Of a stretch of 64,000 bases of DNA, positions 21,984 through 31,395 are shown piece by piece (positions within the stretch are counted from its first letter, which is position 1; the number at the start of each line of letters is the position of its first letter). The stretch comes from Pseudomonas lopnurensis. Its GTDB lineage: Bacteria; Pseudomonadota; Gammaproteobacteria; Pseudomonadales; Pseudomonadaceae. The notes below the pieces were generated by a model. The model was not told where the DNA came from. It saw nothing but the letters and a program-made list of their open reading frames with translations, and did no database searches. The translations under genes and the position numbers were made by a program. Where the stretch lies: the NCBI RefSeq assembly GCF_015070855.1, contig NZ_JADDIX010000099.1, forward strand, positions 107,012 to 171,011. Direction: 5' to 3'.

Positions 21984-22074
21984 TTATGCCAAAGATGGAT
22001 GACGTTCGAAAGCGCTTTGCATGACCAACACGGCGGTAACGGGATCAGGTCACATTTTTGCCGGCCACAGGCGG

Positions 22075-22104
22075 GCGTCTGGCGGAGTCTCGGACGCCAG
22101 ACGC
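22075..22104 (-). terminator. Hairpin after oprN
   Basis: Perfect 10-bp stem GCGTCTGGCG / CGCCAGACGC with a 10-base loop, about 20 bp beyond the oprN stop on the reverse strand. A T-rich stretch is not immediate. Confidence 0.55.
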
Positions 22105-22125
22105 GCGCAGCGCATAACCGCGTGT

Positions 22126-23514
22126 TCAGCTTTCGGCTTGCCAGCCACCGCCGAGTGCCTTGTACAGCGCGACCACGCCGCGATACAGCTCCACTTCCGC
22201 CTGTGCCTGGGCATCCTCGGCGGCCAGCCGCTCGCGCTCGGCGTCCAGCAGCACGAGGAAGTCCACCGTGCCTTCGCGGTAGCGGATTTCCGCCTGTTGC
22301 GCGGCCGCGCGGCTGGCCGTGGACTGGCGCAGCAGCGACAACAGACGTTCCTGGGCGCGGGCGTAATCGCTGAAGGCGTTTTCCGATTCCTCCAGCGCCA
22401 GCAGCACCTGGTGCTCATAGCTCGCCAGCGCGCCGTCGGCATCGGCTTCGGCACCGCGCAGGCGGGCGCGCACGCTGCCCAGGTCGAACGCCGCCCAACT
22501 GATGCTCGGCGCCACACCCCAGGCCTCGGCCGCGCTGGAGCCGATCTGCGAGCCACGCCCGGCGATGAAGCCGAGAAAGCCGGACAGGCTCACCCGCGGG
22601 AACAGGTCGGCGGTCGCCACGCCGACATTGGCGGTCGCCGCGGCCAGCTGGCGCTCGGCAGCACGGATGTCCGGCCGGCGGCGCAGCAGCTCGCTGGGGT
22701 CGCCGATCGGCAATGCCTTGGCGATGGCCGGCAGTTCGCGCGGCGACAGGTCCACGGCGAGCCGGTCGGCGCGCTGGCCGAGCAGGGTGGCGATGCGGTT
22801 GCGCGCGCGGGCCTGCTGCGCCTGCAGCTGCGGCAGGCTGGCCTCGGTGGCGGCCAGCCGCGCGTCGGCGCGCAGCACGTCCAGCTCGCTGCCCATGCCG
22901 GCGTCGCGCAGTTGCTCGGTCAGTTCGTGGGAATCGCGCTGATTCGCCAGGTTGTCGCGGGCGATACGTTCGCGCAACTGGGCGCCGCGTAGCTGGCCAT
23001 AGGCATCGACCAACTCGGCGATCAGGCTGACCTGCAACTGGTAGAGCTCGGCCTCGGCGGCCTCGGCCTGGGCTTCGCTGGCTTCCAGGCGGCGCTGAAT
23101 ACGGCCGAACAGGTCCAGTTCCCAGGCCATGTCCAGACCCAGGTCGTAGCGCTCGGCGTTGATCCGCCGCTCGCTGAAGCCGGGCTGTTGCGCCTTGCCG
23201 ATATCGGCGCTGGCGCCCGCGGTGACCGTGGGGAAACGATCATTGGCGTCGTCGTCGCGAATCGAGCGGGCCGCACGCAACCTGGCGAAGGCAATGCGCA
23301 GCTCGCGGTTCTCCGCCAGGGCTTCGCCGACCAGCATATCCAGCGTCGGGTCTTCGAATTGGTGCCACCAGGCGGACTCGAATCGCGAGCGGTCGTAGTC
23401 GCTGTCCTCGGCATGGGCGATGCGCGCCGGCTCGGGCTGGGGTGTCCGGTAATCCGGGCCGACCGCACAGCCGGCGATGGCCAGGGCGAGCAGGGAAAGG
23501 GCGAAGAACTTCAT
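22126..23514 (-). CDS. oprN: Outer-membrane efflux channel OprN
   Basis: 462-residue NodT-family outer-membrane factor. Lipobox LAIAGC (Cys16) gives lipid anchoring; two repeated OEP domains with long helices form the periplasmic tunnel (about 60-260 and 270-455). The ATG overlaps the stop of mexF by four bases, so it is the third gene of the mexEF-oprN operon. Exports chloramphenicol, fluoroquinolones, trimethoprim and quorum-sensing precursors in characterised relatives. Confidence 0.9.
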   Translation of the reverse strand: MKFFALSLLALAIAGCAVGPDYRTPQPEPARIAHAEDSDYDRSRFESAWWHQFEDPTLDMLVGEALAENRELRIAFARLRAARSIRDDDANDRFPTVTAGASADIGKAQQPGFSERRINAERYDLGLDMAWELDLFGRIQRRLEASEAQAEAAEAELYQLQVSLIAELVDAYGQLRGAQLRERIARDNLANQRDSHELTEQLRDAGMGSELDVLRADARLAATEASLPQLQAQQARARNRIATLLGQRADRLAVDLSPRELPAIAKALPIGDPSELLRRRPDIRAAERQLAAATANVGVATADLFPRVSLSGFLGFIAGRGSQIGSSAAEAWGVAPSISWAAFDLGSVRARLRGAEADADGALASYEHQVLLALEESENAFSDYARAQERLLSLLRQSTASRAAAQQAEIRYREGTVDFLVLLDAERERLAAEDAQAQAEVELYRGVVALYKALGGGWQAES

Positions 23515-26500
23515 GCATGAATCTCCTTGAACAGCGCCTTGCGCGCTTCGCGCTTCTCGACGAAGGCACGAATCACCAGATAGAACACCGGCGTCAGCAG
23601 CAACCCGAAGAAGGTCACCCCGAGCATCCCGGAAAACACCGCGACGCCCATGGCGTGGCGCATCTCGGCGCCGGCGCCGGTGGACAGCACCAGCGGCACC
23701 ACACCCATGATGAAGGCGAAACTGGTCATCAGGATCGGCCGCAGGCGCAGCCGGCAGGCCTCCAGCACCGCGGTGAGACGATCCATGCCTTCTTCCTGTT
23801 TGTCCTTGGCGAACTCCACCAGCAGGATGGCGTTCTTGCAGGCCAGCCCCACCAGTACGATCAGGCCGATCTGGGTGAACACGTTGTTGTCGCTGCCGGC
23901 CAGGATCACCCCGGCGATCGCCGAGAGCAGCGTCATCGGCACGATCAGGATCACCGCCAGCGGCAGGCTCCAGCTCTCGTACTGCGCGGCCAGCACCAGG
24001 AAGGCCAGCAGCACGCAGAGCGGGAAGACGAACATCGCGGTGTTGCCGGCGAGAATCTGCTGGTAGGTCAGTTCGGTCCATTCGTAGCTCATGCCGTTGG
24101 GCAGCTCGGCCTGGAGCAGGCGCTCCATGGCCGCCTCGGCCTGCCCGGAGCTGTAGCCCGGCGCGGCGGCGCCGTTGATCTCGGCGGTGAGGAAGCCGTT
24201 GTAGTGCATCACCCGATCGGGACCGGCGCTGTCGCTGACCTTGACGAAGGTCGACAGCGGGACCATCTCGCCGCGGTCGTTGCGCACCTTCAACTGGCCG
24301 ATCTGCTCGGGCGCCAGGCGGAATTTCTGATCGGCCTGGACGTTGACCTGATAGGTACGGCCGAAGCGGTTGAAGTCGTTGGCGTACAGCGAGCCGAGGT
24401 AGACCTGCATGGTGTCGAAGATCTGGTCGATGGCCACGCCATGGGTCTTGGCCTTTTCGCGGTCGATGTCGGCGTCCACCTGCGGCACGTTGACCTGATA
24501 GCTGGTGAACAGCCCGGCCAGCTCCGGATAGTCCGCGCTCTTGGCGATGACGTTCTGCACCTCGCTGTAGAGCGCCTCGTAGCCCAGGCTGCCGCGATCC
24601 TGCACCTGCACGCGGAAGCCGCCGATGGTGCCCAGGCCTTGTACCGGTGGTGGCGGGAAGATTGCGAGATAGGCTTCCTGAATACCCGCGAACTGGCCGT
24701 TAAGCTCGCCGGCAATGGCCCCGGCTGACATGCTTTCGTCCTTGCGCTGGTCGAAGTCCTTCAGCGCAACGAAGACGATGCCGCTGTTCGGGCTGTTGGT
24801 GAAACCGTTGATCGACAGGCCCGGAAAGGCAATGGTGTTTTCGACGCCGGGGTGCTGGCCGGCGATTTCCGACATTTGCTTGATCACCGCCTCGGTGCGG
24901 TCGAGGGTGGCGGCGTCCGGCAACTGGGCGAAGGCGACCAGGTATTGCTTGTCCTGTGGCGGGACGAAACCGGTCGGCGTGCTGGCAAAGCCCAGGTAGC
25001 CGAGGGCGACCAGCCCCACGTACACCACCAGGGCGATACCGCTGCCGCGCAGGATGCGCCGCACGACGCCGACGTAGCCATGGCTGGCACGGTCGAAGAC
25101 GCGGTTGAACGGACGGAACAGCCAGCCACCGAACAACCGGTCGAGCAGGCGCGAGAAGGCGTCCTTCGGCGCGTCGTGGGCCTTGAGCAGGGTGGCCGCC
25201 AGCGCCGGCGACAGGGTCAGCGAGTTGAACGCCGAGATCACCGTGGAGATGGCGATGGTCAGCGCGAACTGTTGGTAGAACTGCCCGGTGAGGCCGGAGA
25301 TGAAAGCGGTGGGGATGAACACCGCGCAGAGCACCAGGGCGGTGGCGACGATCGGCCCGGTGACTTCCTTCATCGCCTGGCGGGTGGCCTCCACCGGCGA
25401 CTTGCCGAGGCCGATGTTGCGCTCGACGTTCTCCACCACGACGATGGCGTCGTCCACCACGATGCCGATGGCCAGCACCAGGCCGAACAGCGACAGCGCA
25501 TTGAGCGAGAAGCCGAGCAGATGCATCACCGCGAAGGTGCCGATCAACGATACCGGCACCGCCGCCAACGGGATGATCGAGGCGCGCCAGGTCTGCAGGA
25601 ACAGGATCACCACCAGCACCACCAGCACGATGGCTTCGAGCAGGGTGTGCACCACCGCCTCGATGGAGCCGCGCACGAAGATGGTCGGGTCGTAGACGAT
25701 CTCGTAGTCCACGCCCTGGGGGAACTCCTGTTTCAGCTCGGCCATGCGCTCGCGCACCAGGTCGGAGATGGCGATGGCATTCGAACCCGGGCGCTGGAAG
25801 ATCGGGATCGCCACCGCCGGCTGGTTGTTCAGCAGCGAACGCAGGGCGTACTGGCTGGAGCCCAGTTCGATGCGCGCGATGTCCTTCAGGCGGGTGATCT
25901 CGCCGTCCGCGCCGGCGCGCACCACGATGTTCTCGAATTCTTCCTCGTCGATCAGCCGACCCTGGGTATTGATCGACAGCTGGAAGTCGGTGGCGCCCGG
26001 TGCTGGCGGCGCACCCAGGGCACCGGCGGCGACCTGGCGGTTCTGTTCGCGGATGGCGTTGACCACGTCGCTGGCGGTGAGGTTGCGCGAGGCGACCTTG
26101 TTCGGGTCGAGCCAGACGCGCAGCGAATAGTCGCCCAGGCCGAACAGCTGCACGTCGCCGACGCCGTCCAGCCGCGCCAGCTCGTCCTTGACGTTGAGCG
26201 CGGCGTAGTTGGACAGGTAGAGCATGTCGTAGCGTTCGTCCGGCGACGTCAGGTGCACCACCATGGTCAGGTCCGGCGAGGCCTTGTCCACCGTCACGCC
26301 GAGGCGCTGCACCTCGGTGGGCAGGGTCGGCATGGTGCGGGTCACGCGGTTCTGCACCTGCACCTGGGCGTTGTCCAGATCGGTGCCGAGGGCGAAGGTG
26401 ATGGTCAGCGTGAGCTTGCCGTCGGCGGTGGCCTGGGACGACATGTAGAGCATGCCCTCGACACCGGTGATGGCCTGTTCCAATGGCGAGGCGACGGTTT

Positions 26501-26681
26501 CACCGATCACCTTGGGATTGGCGCCGGGGAATTCGGCGCGCACCACCACGGTGGGCGGGACGACTTCCGGGTATTCGCTGATCGGCAGCTGGAACAGCGA
26601 GATGGCGCCGCCGATGAGGATCACCAGCGACAGTACGGCGGCGAAGATCGGCCGCTTGATGAAGAATTGCGAGAAATTCAT
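23511..26681 (-). CDS. mexF: RND multidrug efflux transporter MexF
   Basis: 1056-residue inner-membrane proton/drug antiporter of the HAE1 family. The amino terminus MNFSQFFIKRPIFAAVLSLV and long stretches agree with MexF as I know it. Twelve hydrophobic helices, two large periplasmic loops, and the proton-relay acidic pair in TM4 (GIVVDDAIVVVENVERN). ATG 26681 chosen because it gives the family start. Separated from mexE by 151 bp containing a dyad; overlaps oprN. Confidence 0.95.
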   Translation of the reverse strand: MNFSQFFIKRPIFAAVLSLVILIGGAISLFQLPISEYPEVVPPTVVVRAEFPGANPKVIGETVASPLEQAITGVEGMLYMSSQATADGKLTLTITFALGTDLDNAQVQVQNRVTRTMPTLPTEVQRLGVTVDKASPDLTMVVHLTSPDERYDMLYLSNYAALNVKDELARLDGVGDVQLFGLGDYSLRVWLDPNKVASRNLTASDVVNAIREQNRQVAAGALGAPPAPGATDFQLSINTQGRLIDEEEFENIVVRAGADGEITRLKDIARIELGSSQYALRSLLNNQPAVAIPIFQRPGSNAIAISDLVRERMAELKQEFPQGVDYEIVYDPTIFVRGSIEAVVHTLLEAIVLVVLVVILFLQTWRASIIPLAAVPVSLIGTFAVMHLLGFSLNALSLFGLVLAIGIVVDDAIVVVENVERNIGLGKSPVEATRQAMKEVTGPIVATALVLCAVFIPTAFISGLTGQFYQQFALTIAISTVISAFNSLTLSPALAATLLKAHDAPKDAFSRLLDRLFGGWLFRPFNRVFDRASHGYVGVVRRILRGSGIALVVYVGLVALGYLGFASTPTGFVPPQDKQYLVAFAQLPDAATLDRTEAVIKQMSEIAGQHPGVENTIAFPGLSINGFTNSPNSGIVFVALKDFDQRKDESMSAGAIAGELNGQFAGIQEAYLAIFPPPPVQGLGTIGGFRVQVQDRGSLGYEALYSEVQNVIAKSADYPELAGLFTSYQVNVPQVDADIDREKAKTHGVAIDQIFDTMQVYLGSLYANDFNRFGRTYQVNVQADQKFRLAPEQIGQLKVRNDRGEMVPLSTFVKVSDSAGPDRVMHYNGFLTAEINGAAAPGYSSGQAEAAMERLLQAELPNGMSYEWTELTYQQILAGNTAMFVFPLCVLLAFLVLAAQYESWSLPLAVILIVPMTLLSAIAGVILAGSDNNVFTQIGLIVLVGLACKNAILLVEFAKDKQEEGMDRLTAVLEACRLRLRPILMTSFAFIMGVVPLVLSTGAGAEMRHAMGVAVFSGMLGVTFFGLLLTPVFYLVIRAFVEKREARKALFKEIHA

Positions 26682-26769
26682 GGCGCACTCCGGGGGAGGG
26701 CGCAACGCAGGCGCCCTGGCGGATCGGTCGGGGTGGCGCGCAGGGCGCGCCGGGATTCAGGACAGCGGT

Positions 26770-26824
26770 CAGCAGGTTGTTAACGCCGCGATGGCAACGC
26801 AGGTAGCTTTTCAACAGCCTGCTG
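26770..26824. repeat. Dyad in the mexE-mexF gap
   Basis: CAGCAGG-TTGTT at 26770-26781 faces AACA-G-CCTGCTG at 26813-26824, a 7+4 bp interrupted inverted repeat within the 151-bp gap. Could attenuate mexF expression or be a relic of a mobile palindrome. Confidence 0.5.
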
Positions 26825-26832
26825 GGTGGCAC

Positions 26833-28062
26833 TCAACCGTTCGGGCGCTGGGCCAGGGCGCGCTCGACGACCTGCGGCTGCAGCGCCTCGCTGATCGCGC
26901 GGTTCTGCCGTTTCAGCGCGGCCAGGGTGTCGGCATCGGCCATCGGCACCGATTCCGGCTGCACCGGGCTGCCCGGACGCACCCGCTGCAGGCCGTTGAC
27001 CACGATGGTCTCGCCCCTGGCCAGGCCACCGCGGACGATGCGCAGGCCTTCGAGCTTCGGCCCCAGCTCGATGGGGCGATAGGCCACGGTGCCGTCATCG
27101 GCCAGTACCAGCACGAACTTCTTGCCCAGGTCGGTGCCGACCGCGACGTCCTTGATCAGCACCGCATCGTAGGTCGCGCTGCCGACCAGCCTGAGCCGCG
27201 CATAGAGCCCCGGGGTGAAGCGGCCGTCGCGGTTGTCGAACACGGCGCGGCCGCGAATGGTGCCGGTGCGCGGGTCGACCTGGTTGTCGATGAAATTCAT
27301 ATGCCCCAGGTGCGGATGGCCGTCCTCGCTGGACAGGCCGAGATACACCGGCGTCGTCTCGCCACGCGAGCCCTCGCGGGCCAGCTCGCGGTACTTGAGG
27401 TAGGTGCGCTCGTCGGCCTCGAAGTAGGCGTAGACCCTGTCGGTGGAGACCAGCGTGGTCAGCAGCGCCTCACCGGCGTTGACCAGGTTGCCGGCGGTGA
27501 TCAGCGCCCGCCCGGCGCGGCCGTCGATCGGCGCGGTGACGCGGGTGAAGGAGAGGTCCAGCTGCGCCTTGTCGAGCTGCGCCTGGATCGCCGCGACCGC
27601 CGATCGCGCCTCGCTGGCGGCACTGACGCGGGCATCGGCCAGTTCGGCGGAAATCGCGTTCTTCTGCCGCAAGCGCTCGCCGCGCTGGGCTTCGCTGGTG
27701 GTGCGCTGCTGGGTGGCGCGGGCCTGCTGCAGCTGCGCCTGCAGGCGCTTGACCTCGGCTTCGAAGGGCCGTGGGTCGATCTGGAACAGCAGGTCGCCCT
27801 TCTTCACCAGGGCGCCTTCCTCGAAGGCCACCTGGTCGATGAACCCGGATACCCGCGGACGGATCTCCACCGACTCCGGCGCTTCCAGGCGGCCGGTGAG
27901 CTCGTCCCACTCGGTCACCTGCTGCTCGATGACCTCGGCGACGCTGACGGCGGGCGGCGGCGTCCCCGACTGGGTGGCCTCCGGTGCCTTGCCGCAGGCG
28001 GCCATGATGACGGCCGCCAGGGCGATAAGGGGAAAACGCAAGGCGTTGAGGGAACGTTCCAT
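26833..28062 (-). CDS. mexE: RND efflux periplasmic adaptor MexE
   Basis: 409-residue membrane fusion protein linking MexF and OprN. Lipobox MAACG with Cys23, then lipoyl half-motif, alpha-helical hairpin (about 100-170), and beta-barrel domains. Matches MexE strongly (APESVEIRPRVSGFID; KKGDLLFQIDPRPFEAEVKRL). First gene of the operon; a MexT-box-like element is 77 bp upstream of its ATG. Confidence 0.94.
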   Translation of the reverse strand: MERSLNALRFPLIALAAVIMAACGKAPEATQSGTPPPAVSVAEVIEQQVTEWDELTGRLEAPESVEIRPRVSGFIDQVAFEEGALVKKGDLLFQIDPRPFEAEVKRLQAQLQQARATQQRTTSEAQRGERLRQKNAISAELADARVSAASEARSAVAAIQAQLDKAQLDLSFTRVTAPIDGRAGRALITAGNLVNAGEALLTTLVSTDRVYAYFEADERTYLKYRELAREGSRGETTPVYLGLSSEDGHPHLGHMNFIDNQVDPRTGTIRGRAVFDNRDGRFTPGLYARLRLVGSATYDAVLIKDVAVGTDLGKKFVLVLADDGTVAYRPIELGPKLEGLRIVRGGLARGETIVVNGLQRVRPGSPVQPESVPMADADTLAALKRQNRAISEALQPQVVERALAQRPNG

Positions 28063-28139
28063 GCTTGACTCCGCAACTCGGATTAATCGATGGCGGGAGT
28101 CTGCGTGGTCGAGCCGCGCAGCAGAAATCGAACAAGCCG

Positions 28140-28163
28140 AAGGTGACTATCATTGGCGATGAT
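28140..28163 (-). promoter_or_regulatory. Putative MexT box of mexE
   Basis: Read on the reverse strand it is ATCA-N5-AATGAT-N4-ACCTT, compared with the reported MexT consensus ATCA-N5-GTCGAT-N4-ACYAT (consensus recalled, not looked up). It also fits the LysR/NodD core ATC-N9-GAT exactly. 77 bp upstream of the mexE ATG. Confidence 0.6.
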
Positions 28164-28227
28164 GGTTGCGCGCTCGGCATCACGTGCACGCGAGGCCATT
28201 CGCCGAACTTTGTGGTTGGGTTGACGT

Positions 28228-28353
28228 AGGTTGGGTCGGGGCGCGCAGCCTGAGCGCAGCGAAGCCCAACGCGCGCGGTGTCCGGCAATGCATTCGTCAT
28301 TATTCCGACGATGGGCGCGTCCCGTTGGGCTTCGCCGTGAGGCGGCTCAACCC
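28228..28353. repeat. Palindromic intergenic repeat, family B copy 1
   Basis: TGAGCGCAGCGAAGCCCAAC at 28251-28270 faces GTTGGGCTTCG at 28324-28334, flanked by GGTTGGG and CAACCC. Related copies at about 55558-55658 and 58515-58580. Confidence 0.65.
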
Positions 28354-28407
28354 AGGGTCATACCGCGTTCGGTCAGGACATGAATTTTGAAAGGCAGACG
28401 TCGGAGA

Positions 28408-29952
28408 TCATTTTTCGCGGGTCCTTACGTCTCGTTCTTCGAATGCGTCGCGCACGGCTTCCACGACACGTTCCGCCCGGTGAGCATCGTCCAGTTGCGG
28501 ATACGCTTTCTTCAACTTGCCGGATACCTGCCAGCCGTTTTCCTTGAGGGAACGAATGATGCGGTTCGCGTCCTGATCCGGCATTTCCAGCACTTCTTTG
28601 AGTCGCTCCTGGGCGCGTTGGAAAATGACCAGCACGCGGGCCTCATCGGCCATCTCGGTACGGACCGTATGCGCCACGACCTGGGCCGTGTACAGGACAT
28701 GTTCGGTCAGATCGGGATAGCGCCATGCGAATTGCGCGTCGTCGTAGTCATCGAAGGCCAGGTTGCTCGGGGTGCCGTCCTCGTAGACGACGAGTTCGCT
28801 AAACCGATAGGACGCTGCGTAACGTTGCATGAAGGGCCGCGAAAATACCTCCAGCGTGCGATCGTAGCGCGCCCGGAAATCGATCGAACTGGTGATGGTG
28901 GCCGACACCGGCAGGATCACACCGTCAGGCACCGCCTTATCGCGGATCAGGGTGTCGTTGATCAGGAAGCGATGGATCCGACCGTTGCCGTCCCGCATGG
29001 GGTGGATATACACAAAGGCGAAAGCGATTGCTGCTGCCCGAGCCAGCGGCTCGGCGCCCCGGGTTGCCAGCTCGAATGCTTTCAGGCCATCGAGCAGCTG
29101 CGGTAGCGCCTCGGATGGCGGCGCAATATAGTGCACGATGTCCTCGCGCATGGTCGCCTGTCCGACGAAGACTGGCGAGCGCCGCAGGCCCAGTCCGAAG
29201 GCATCATGCCCCAGAATACCGGCTTGCAGCATGTGCAGGCTGTCGTTGCTCGACGGATTCTCGATATGGCCGCAGTACTTGGCGATCACATGGGCAAACC
29301 GCTGAATCCTGTCGGCCTGGTCCGCCTCTTTCTCGATAAGAAAGCTCGCACGCGACTCCTTGAACGTCAGCCAACTGGCCATGCGCATCAGGATGTCGGC
29401 GCCAAAGGTCTGGTTCAGCTCGCGCAGTGCCGCGTCCAGGTCAAATTGCAATGCTTCCTGTACGGCTTCGGTACGGCGGATCAGGGGGGAGAATGCCGGC
29501 ACGCCGGGAAGATTATTGTTGATGCGCCAGCGCCGTATCCGCAGTGGCTCGACACGGGTCAGGTACTGCTGCGATGAGACGGCATCGACATAGCCGCCAT
29601 TGCTGACATCCGGCACATCCAGACGCCGCCCGGTCAGCCACTCGTAGAGGAATCCGGTGCGACGGGCATATTGCCCAAAGGGCGCTTGCCGGCACCAGGC
29701 TTCGATCGGCTCCGGGCCGACAACCGCAAACAGCCGGGCGAAAAACTCGAGGTGAATGTCTTCGTACTTGAGCCCAAACTCGAAATGCCCCGCGAAGTCG
29801 TCCGCCGGCTGGTAGCTGGCGGGATACTTGTTCTGGACATGTCCGTTGCTCTCGCGGCTCCTTCGTGTCGTGCCGATCACCGACTCGACGCGCAGAGGTT
29901 GTGCAAGCGCGATACCGTAGCGATCGGCGAGTGCCTTGAAACCTGCTTGCAT
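28408..29952 (-). CDS. Fic-domain protein (probable AMPylase-type enzyme)
   Basis: 514 residues. The complete Fic core HPMRDGNGRIHR (His317-Arg328) fits HPFx(D/E)GNGRxxR, the active site that usually transfers AMP to a target hydroxyl. Ahead of it SFLIEK (Ser203 to Glu207) resembles the inhibitory (S/T)xxxE(G/N) motif but has Lys at the last position. N-terminal and C-terminal regions (C-terminal helical, about 420-514) are not recognised. ATG 29952 has AGGGG 9 bases upstream. No separate antitoxin gene is seen. It interrupts the mexT-mexE neighbourhood and its flanks are AT-rich, suggesting acquisition. Confidence 0.85.
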   Translation of the reverse strand: MQAGFKALADRYGIALAQPLRVESVIGTTRRSRESNGHVQNKYPASYQPADDFAGHFEFGLKYEDIHLEFFARLFAVVGPEPIEAWCRQAPFGQYARRTGFLYEWLTGRRLDVPDVSNGGYVDAVSSQQYLTRVEPLRIRRWRINNNLPGVPAFSPLIRRTEAVQEALQFDLDAALRELNQTFGADILMRMASWLTFKESRASFLIEKEADQADRIQRFAHVIAKYCGHIENPSSNDSLHMLQAGILGHDAFGLGLRRSPVFVGQATMREDIVHYIAPPSEALPQLLDGLKAFELATRGAEPLARAAAIAFAFVYIHPMRDGNGRIHRFLINDTLIRDKAVPDGVILPVSATITSSIDFRARYDRTLEVFSRPFMQRYAASYRFSELVVYEDGTPSNLAFDDYDDAQFAWRYPDLTEHVLYTAQVVAHTVRTEMADEARVLVIFQRAQERLKEVLEMPDQDANRIIRSLKENGWQVSGKLKKAYPQLDDAHRAERVVEAVRDAFEERDVRTREK

Positions 29953-30320
29953 TGTCGAATCCCCTAACGAGAGCCGAAAAATGATAACCAAAAGGGGATG
30001 GTGCGCGAAAACAATAATCCGATAAGCGCGAAAACGCTAACGTTCACGCAAATTTGCTAACGGGCCAGCTGCTGTCGCCGAAAACGATAAAGGCTGGGAC
30101 TCCGGTGGGCACTTGCCCTGGAGCCAATGTCATGGAAGCTCACGCCTTGGTGGCACTTGAAGCGCTGGGTCTGCAACTGCCGAGCAGGGTGTCCAAGGTT
30201 GGGCCTATGCCCTGTAGGTACGCGTTAGGTACGTGTCACCAAGTCCGGAGTGACATGGCGCAACAGCGCCTCGACGGGAGCAAGCGTATAGGGCTGTGCT
30301 CGCCTTGCCGCCCAAAGTCG
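29953..30320. promoter_or_regulatory. AT-richer spacer between fic and mexT with repeated motifs
   Basis: 368 bp without a supported gene. GCGCGAAAAC occurs at 30003-30012 and 30026-30035, with CGCCGAAAAC at 30076-30085; GCTAACG occurs at 30036 and 30055. These look like operator repeats for an autoregulated fic promoter. The base composition is clearly lower in GC than its surroundings. Confidence 0.45.
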
Positions 30321-31238
30321 TCAAAGGCTGTCCGGGTCGCCGACGAACATCTGGATGCGCGAGCGCAGCCAGCGCTCGGCGGGATCGTTGTCCTGGGCGC
30401 CGCGCCAGGCCATCGAGAGTTCGAAGTCCTGGCTGGTCTCGAACGGCAGCGGCTCGGCGCGCACGCCGCCGTTGGCGGCGAGGGCGGCGGCCGCGTAGTC
30501 GGGCACCGTGGCGATGATGTCGGTACCGGCGAGCAGGGCGGCCAGGCCGTTGAACTGCGGCACCGCCAGCACCACCTTGCGCTTGCAGCCGTGCAGCGCC
30601 AGTTCCTCGTCGATGTAGCCGTTGAGGTCGCCGGCGAAGGAGACCATCGCATGCGGCCGGGCGCAGTAGTCCTCCATGCTCAGCCGGCCGGGAATGGAAT
30701 CGGCGCGCAGCAGCATCGGCTTCGGACGGCGCAACACCTTGCGCTTGGCATTGGCCGGCAGCTCCTCGGTATAGCAGACGCCCACGGAAATCTCGCCCGA
30801 GGCCAGCAACCCCGGCATCAGCAGGTAGTTGGCGCGGCGCACCACCAGCACCACGTCCGGCGCTTCGGCGCGCAGGCGGCGCAGCAGCGGTGGCAGCAGG
30901 GCGAATTCCACTTCATCGGTCAGGCCGATGCGAAACACCTGCGTGCTGGTCGCCGGATCGAACGTCGAGGCGCGGCTGACCGCCGTGGAGATCGAGTCGA
31001 GCGCCGGCGACAGCAGCTGCGCGATTTCCTGCGCGCGGGCGGTGGGCTCCATGCTGCGCCCGGTGCGCACGAACAGCGGGTCGTCGAACAGCGTGCGCAA
31101 CCGCGCCAGGGCGGCGCTGATCGCCGGCTGGCCGAGGAACAGCTTTTCCGCGGCGCGGGTGACGCTGCGCTCGTGCATGAGCGTTTCGAAGACGATCAGC
31201 AGATTGAGGTCGACACGGCGAAGGTCGTTGCGATTCAT
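30321..31238 (-). CDS. mexT: LysR-type activator MexT
   Basis: 305-residue activator of mexEF-oprN. HTH in the first 60 residues (LVFETLMHERSVTRAAEKLFLGQPAISAAL region begins MNRNDLRRVDLNLL, the MexT start), followed by a periplasmic-binding-protein-like effector domain. Full-length and uninterrupted, so it appears functional; strains of P. aeruginosa often carry frame disruptions here. Divergent from mexS; separated from mexE by the fic gene. Confidence 0.95.
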   Translation of the reverse strand: MNRNDLRRVDLNLLIVFETLMHERSVTRAAEKLFLGQPAISAALARLRTLFDDPLFVRTGRSMEPTARAQEIAQLLSPALDSISTAVSRASTFDPATSTQVFRIGLTDEVEFALLPPLLRRLRAEAPDVVLVVRRANYLLMPGLLASGEISVGVCYTEELPANAKRKVLRRPKPMLLRADSIPGRLSMEDYCARPHAMVSFAGDLNGYIDEELALHGCKRKVVLAVPQFNGLAALLAGTDIIATVPDYAAAALAANGGVRAEPLPFETSQDFELSMAWRGAQDNDPAERWLRSRIQMFVGDPDSL

Positions 31239-31395
31239 GCCTGGTTCACTTCGGGCCTGCGGCCGGGCGGAAGAACGGCCGGCTCTGGAAGGTGGTCTGC
31301 ATTCTAGACAGCTTCGCCTGCCGGCGGCATGCCCAATCCCGCTTTCGAAATACACAAACCTGCAATGCGCCCGGCGCGGATACATACGGGTGCCC

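Larger units (their letters stand above)
28063..28407. other. Gene-free stretch upstream of mexE
   Basis: 345 bp between mexE and the fic gene. It contains the MexT-box-like element (28140-28163) and a family B palindromic repeat (28228-28353). No small reading frame with a credible ribosome site was seen. Confidence 0.6.

Noticed and set aside
30054..30320. Small forward frame starting MEAHALVALEALGLQ as a fic antitoxin
   Set aside because: No stop before it runs antisense into mexT, no convincing ribosome site, and no antitoxin motif.
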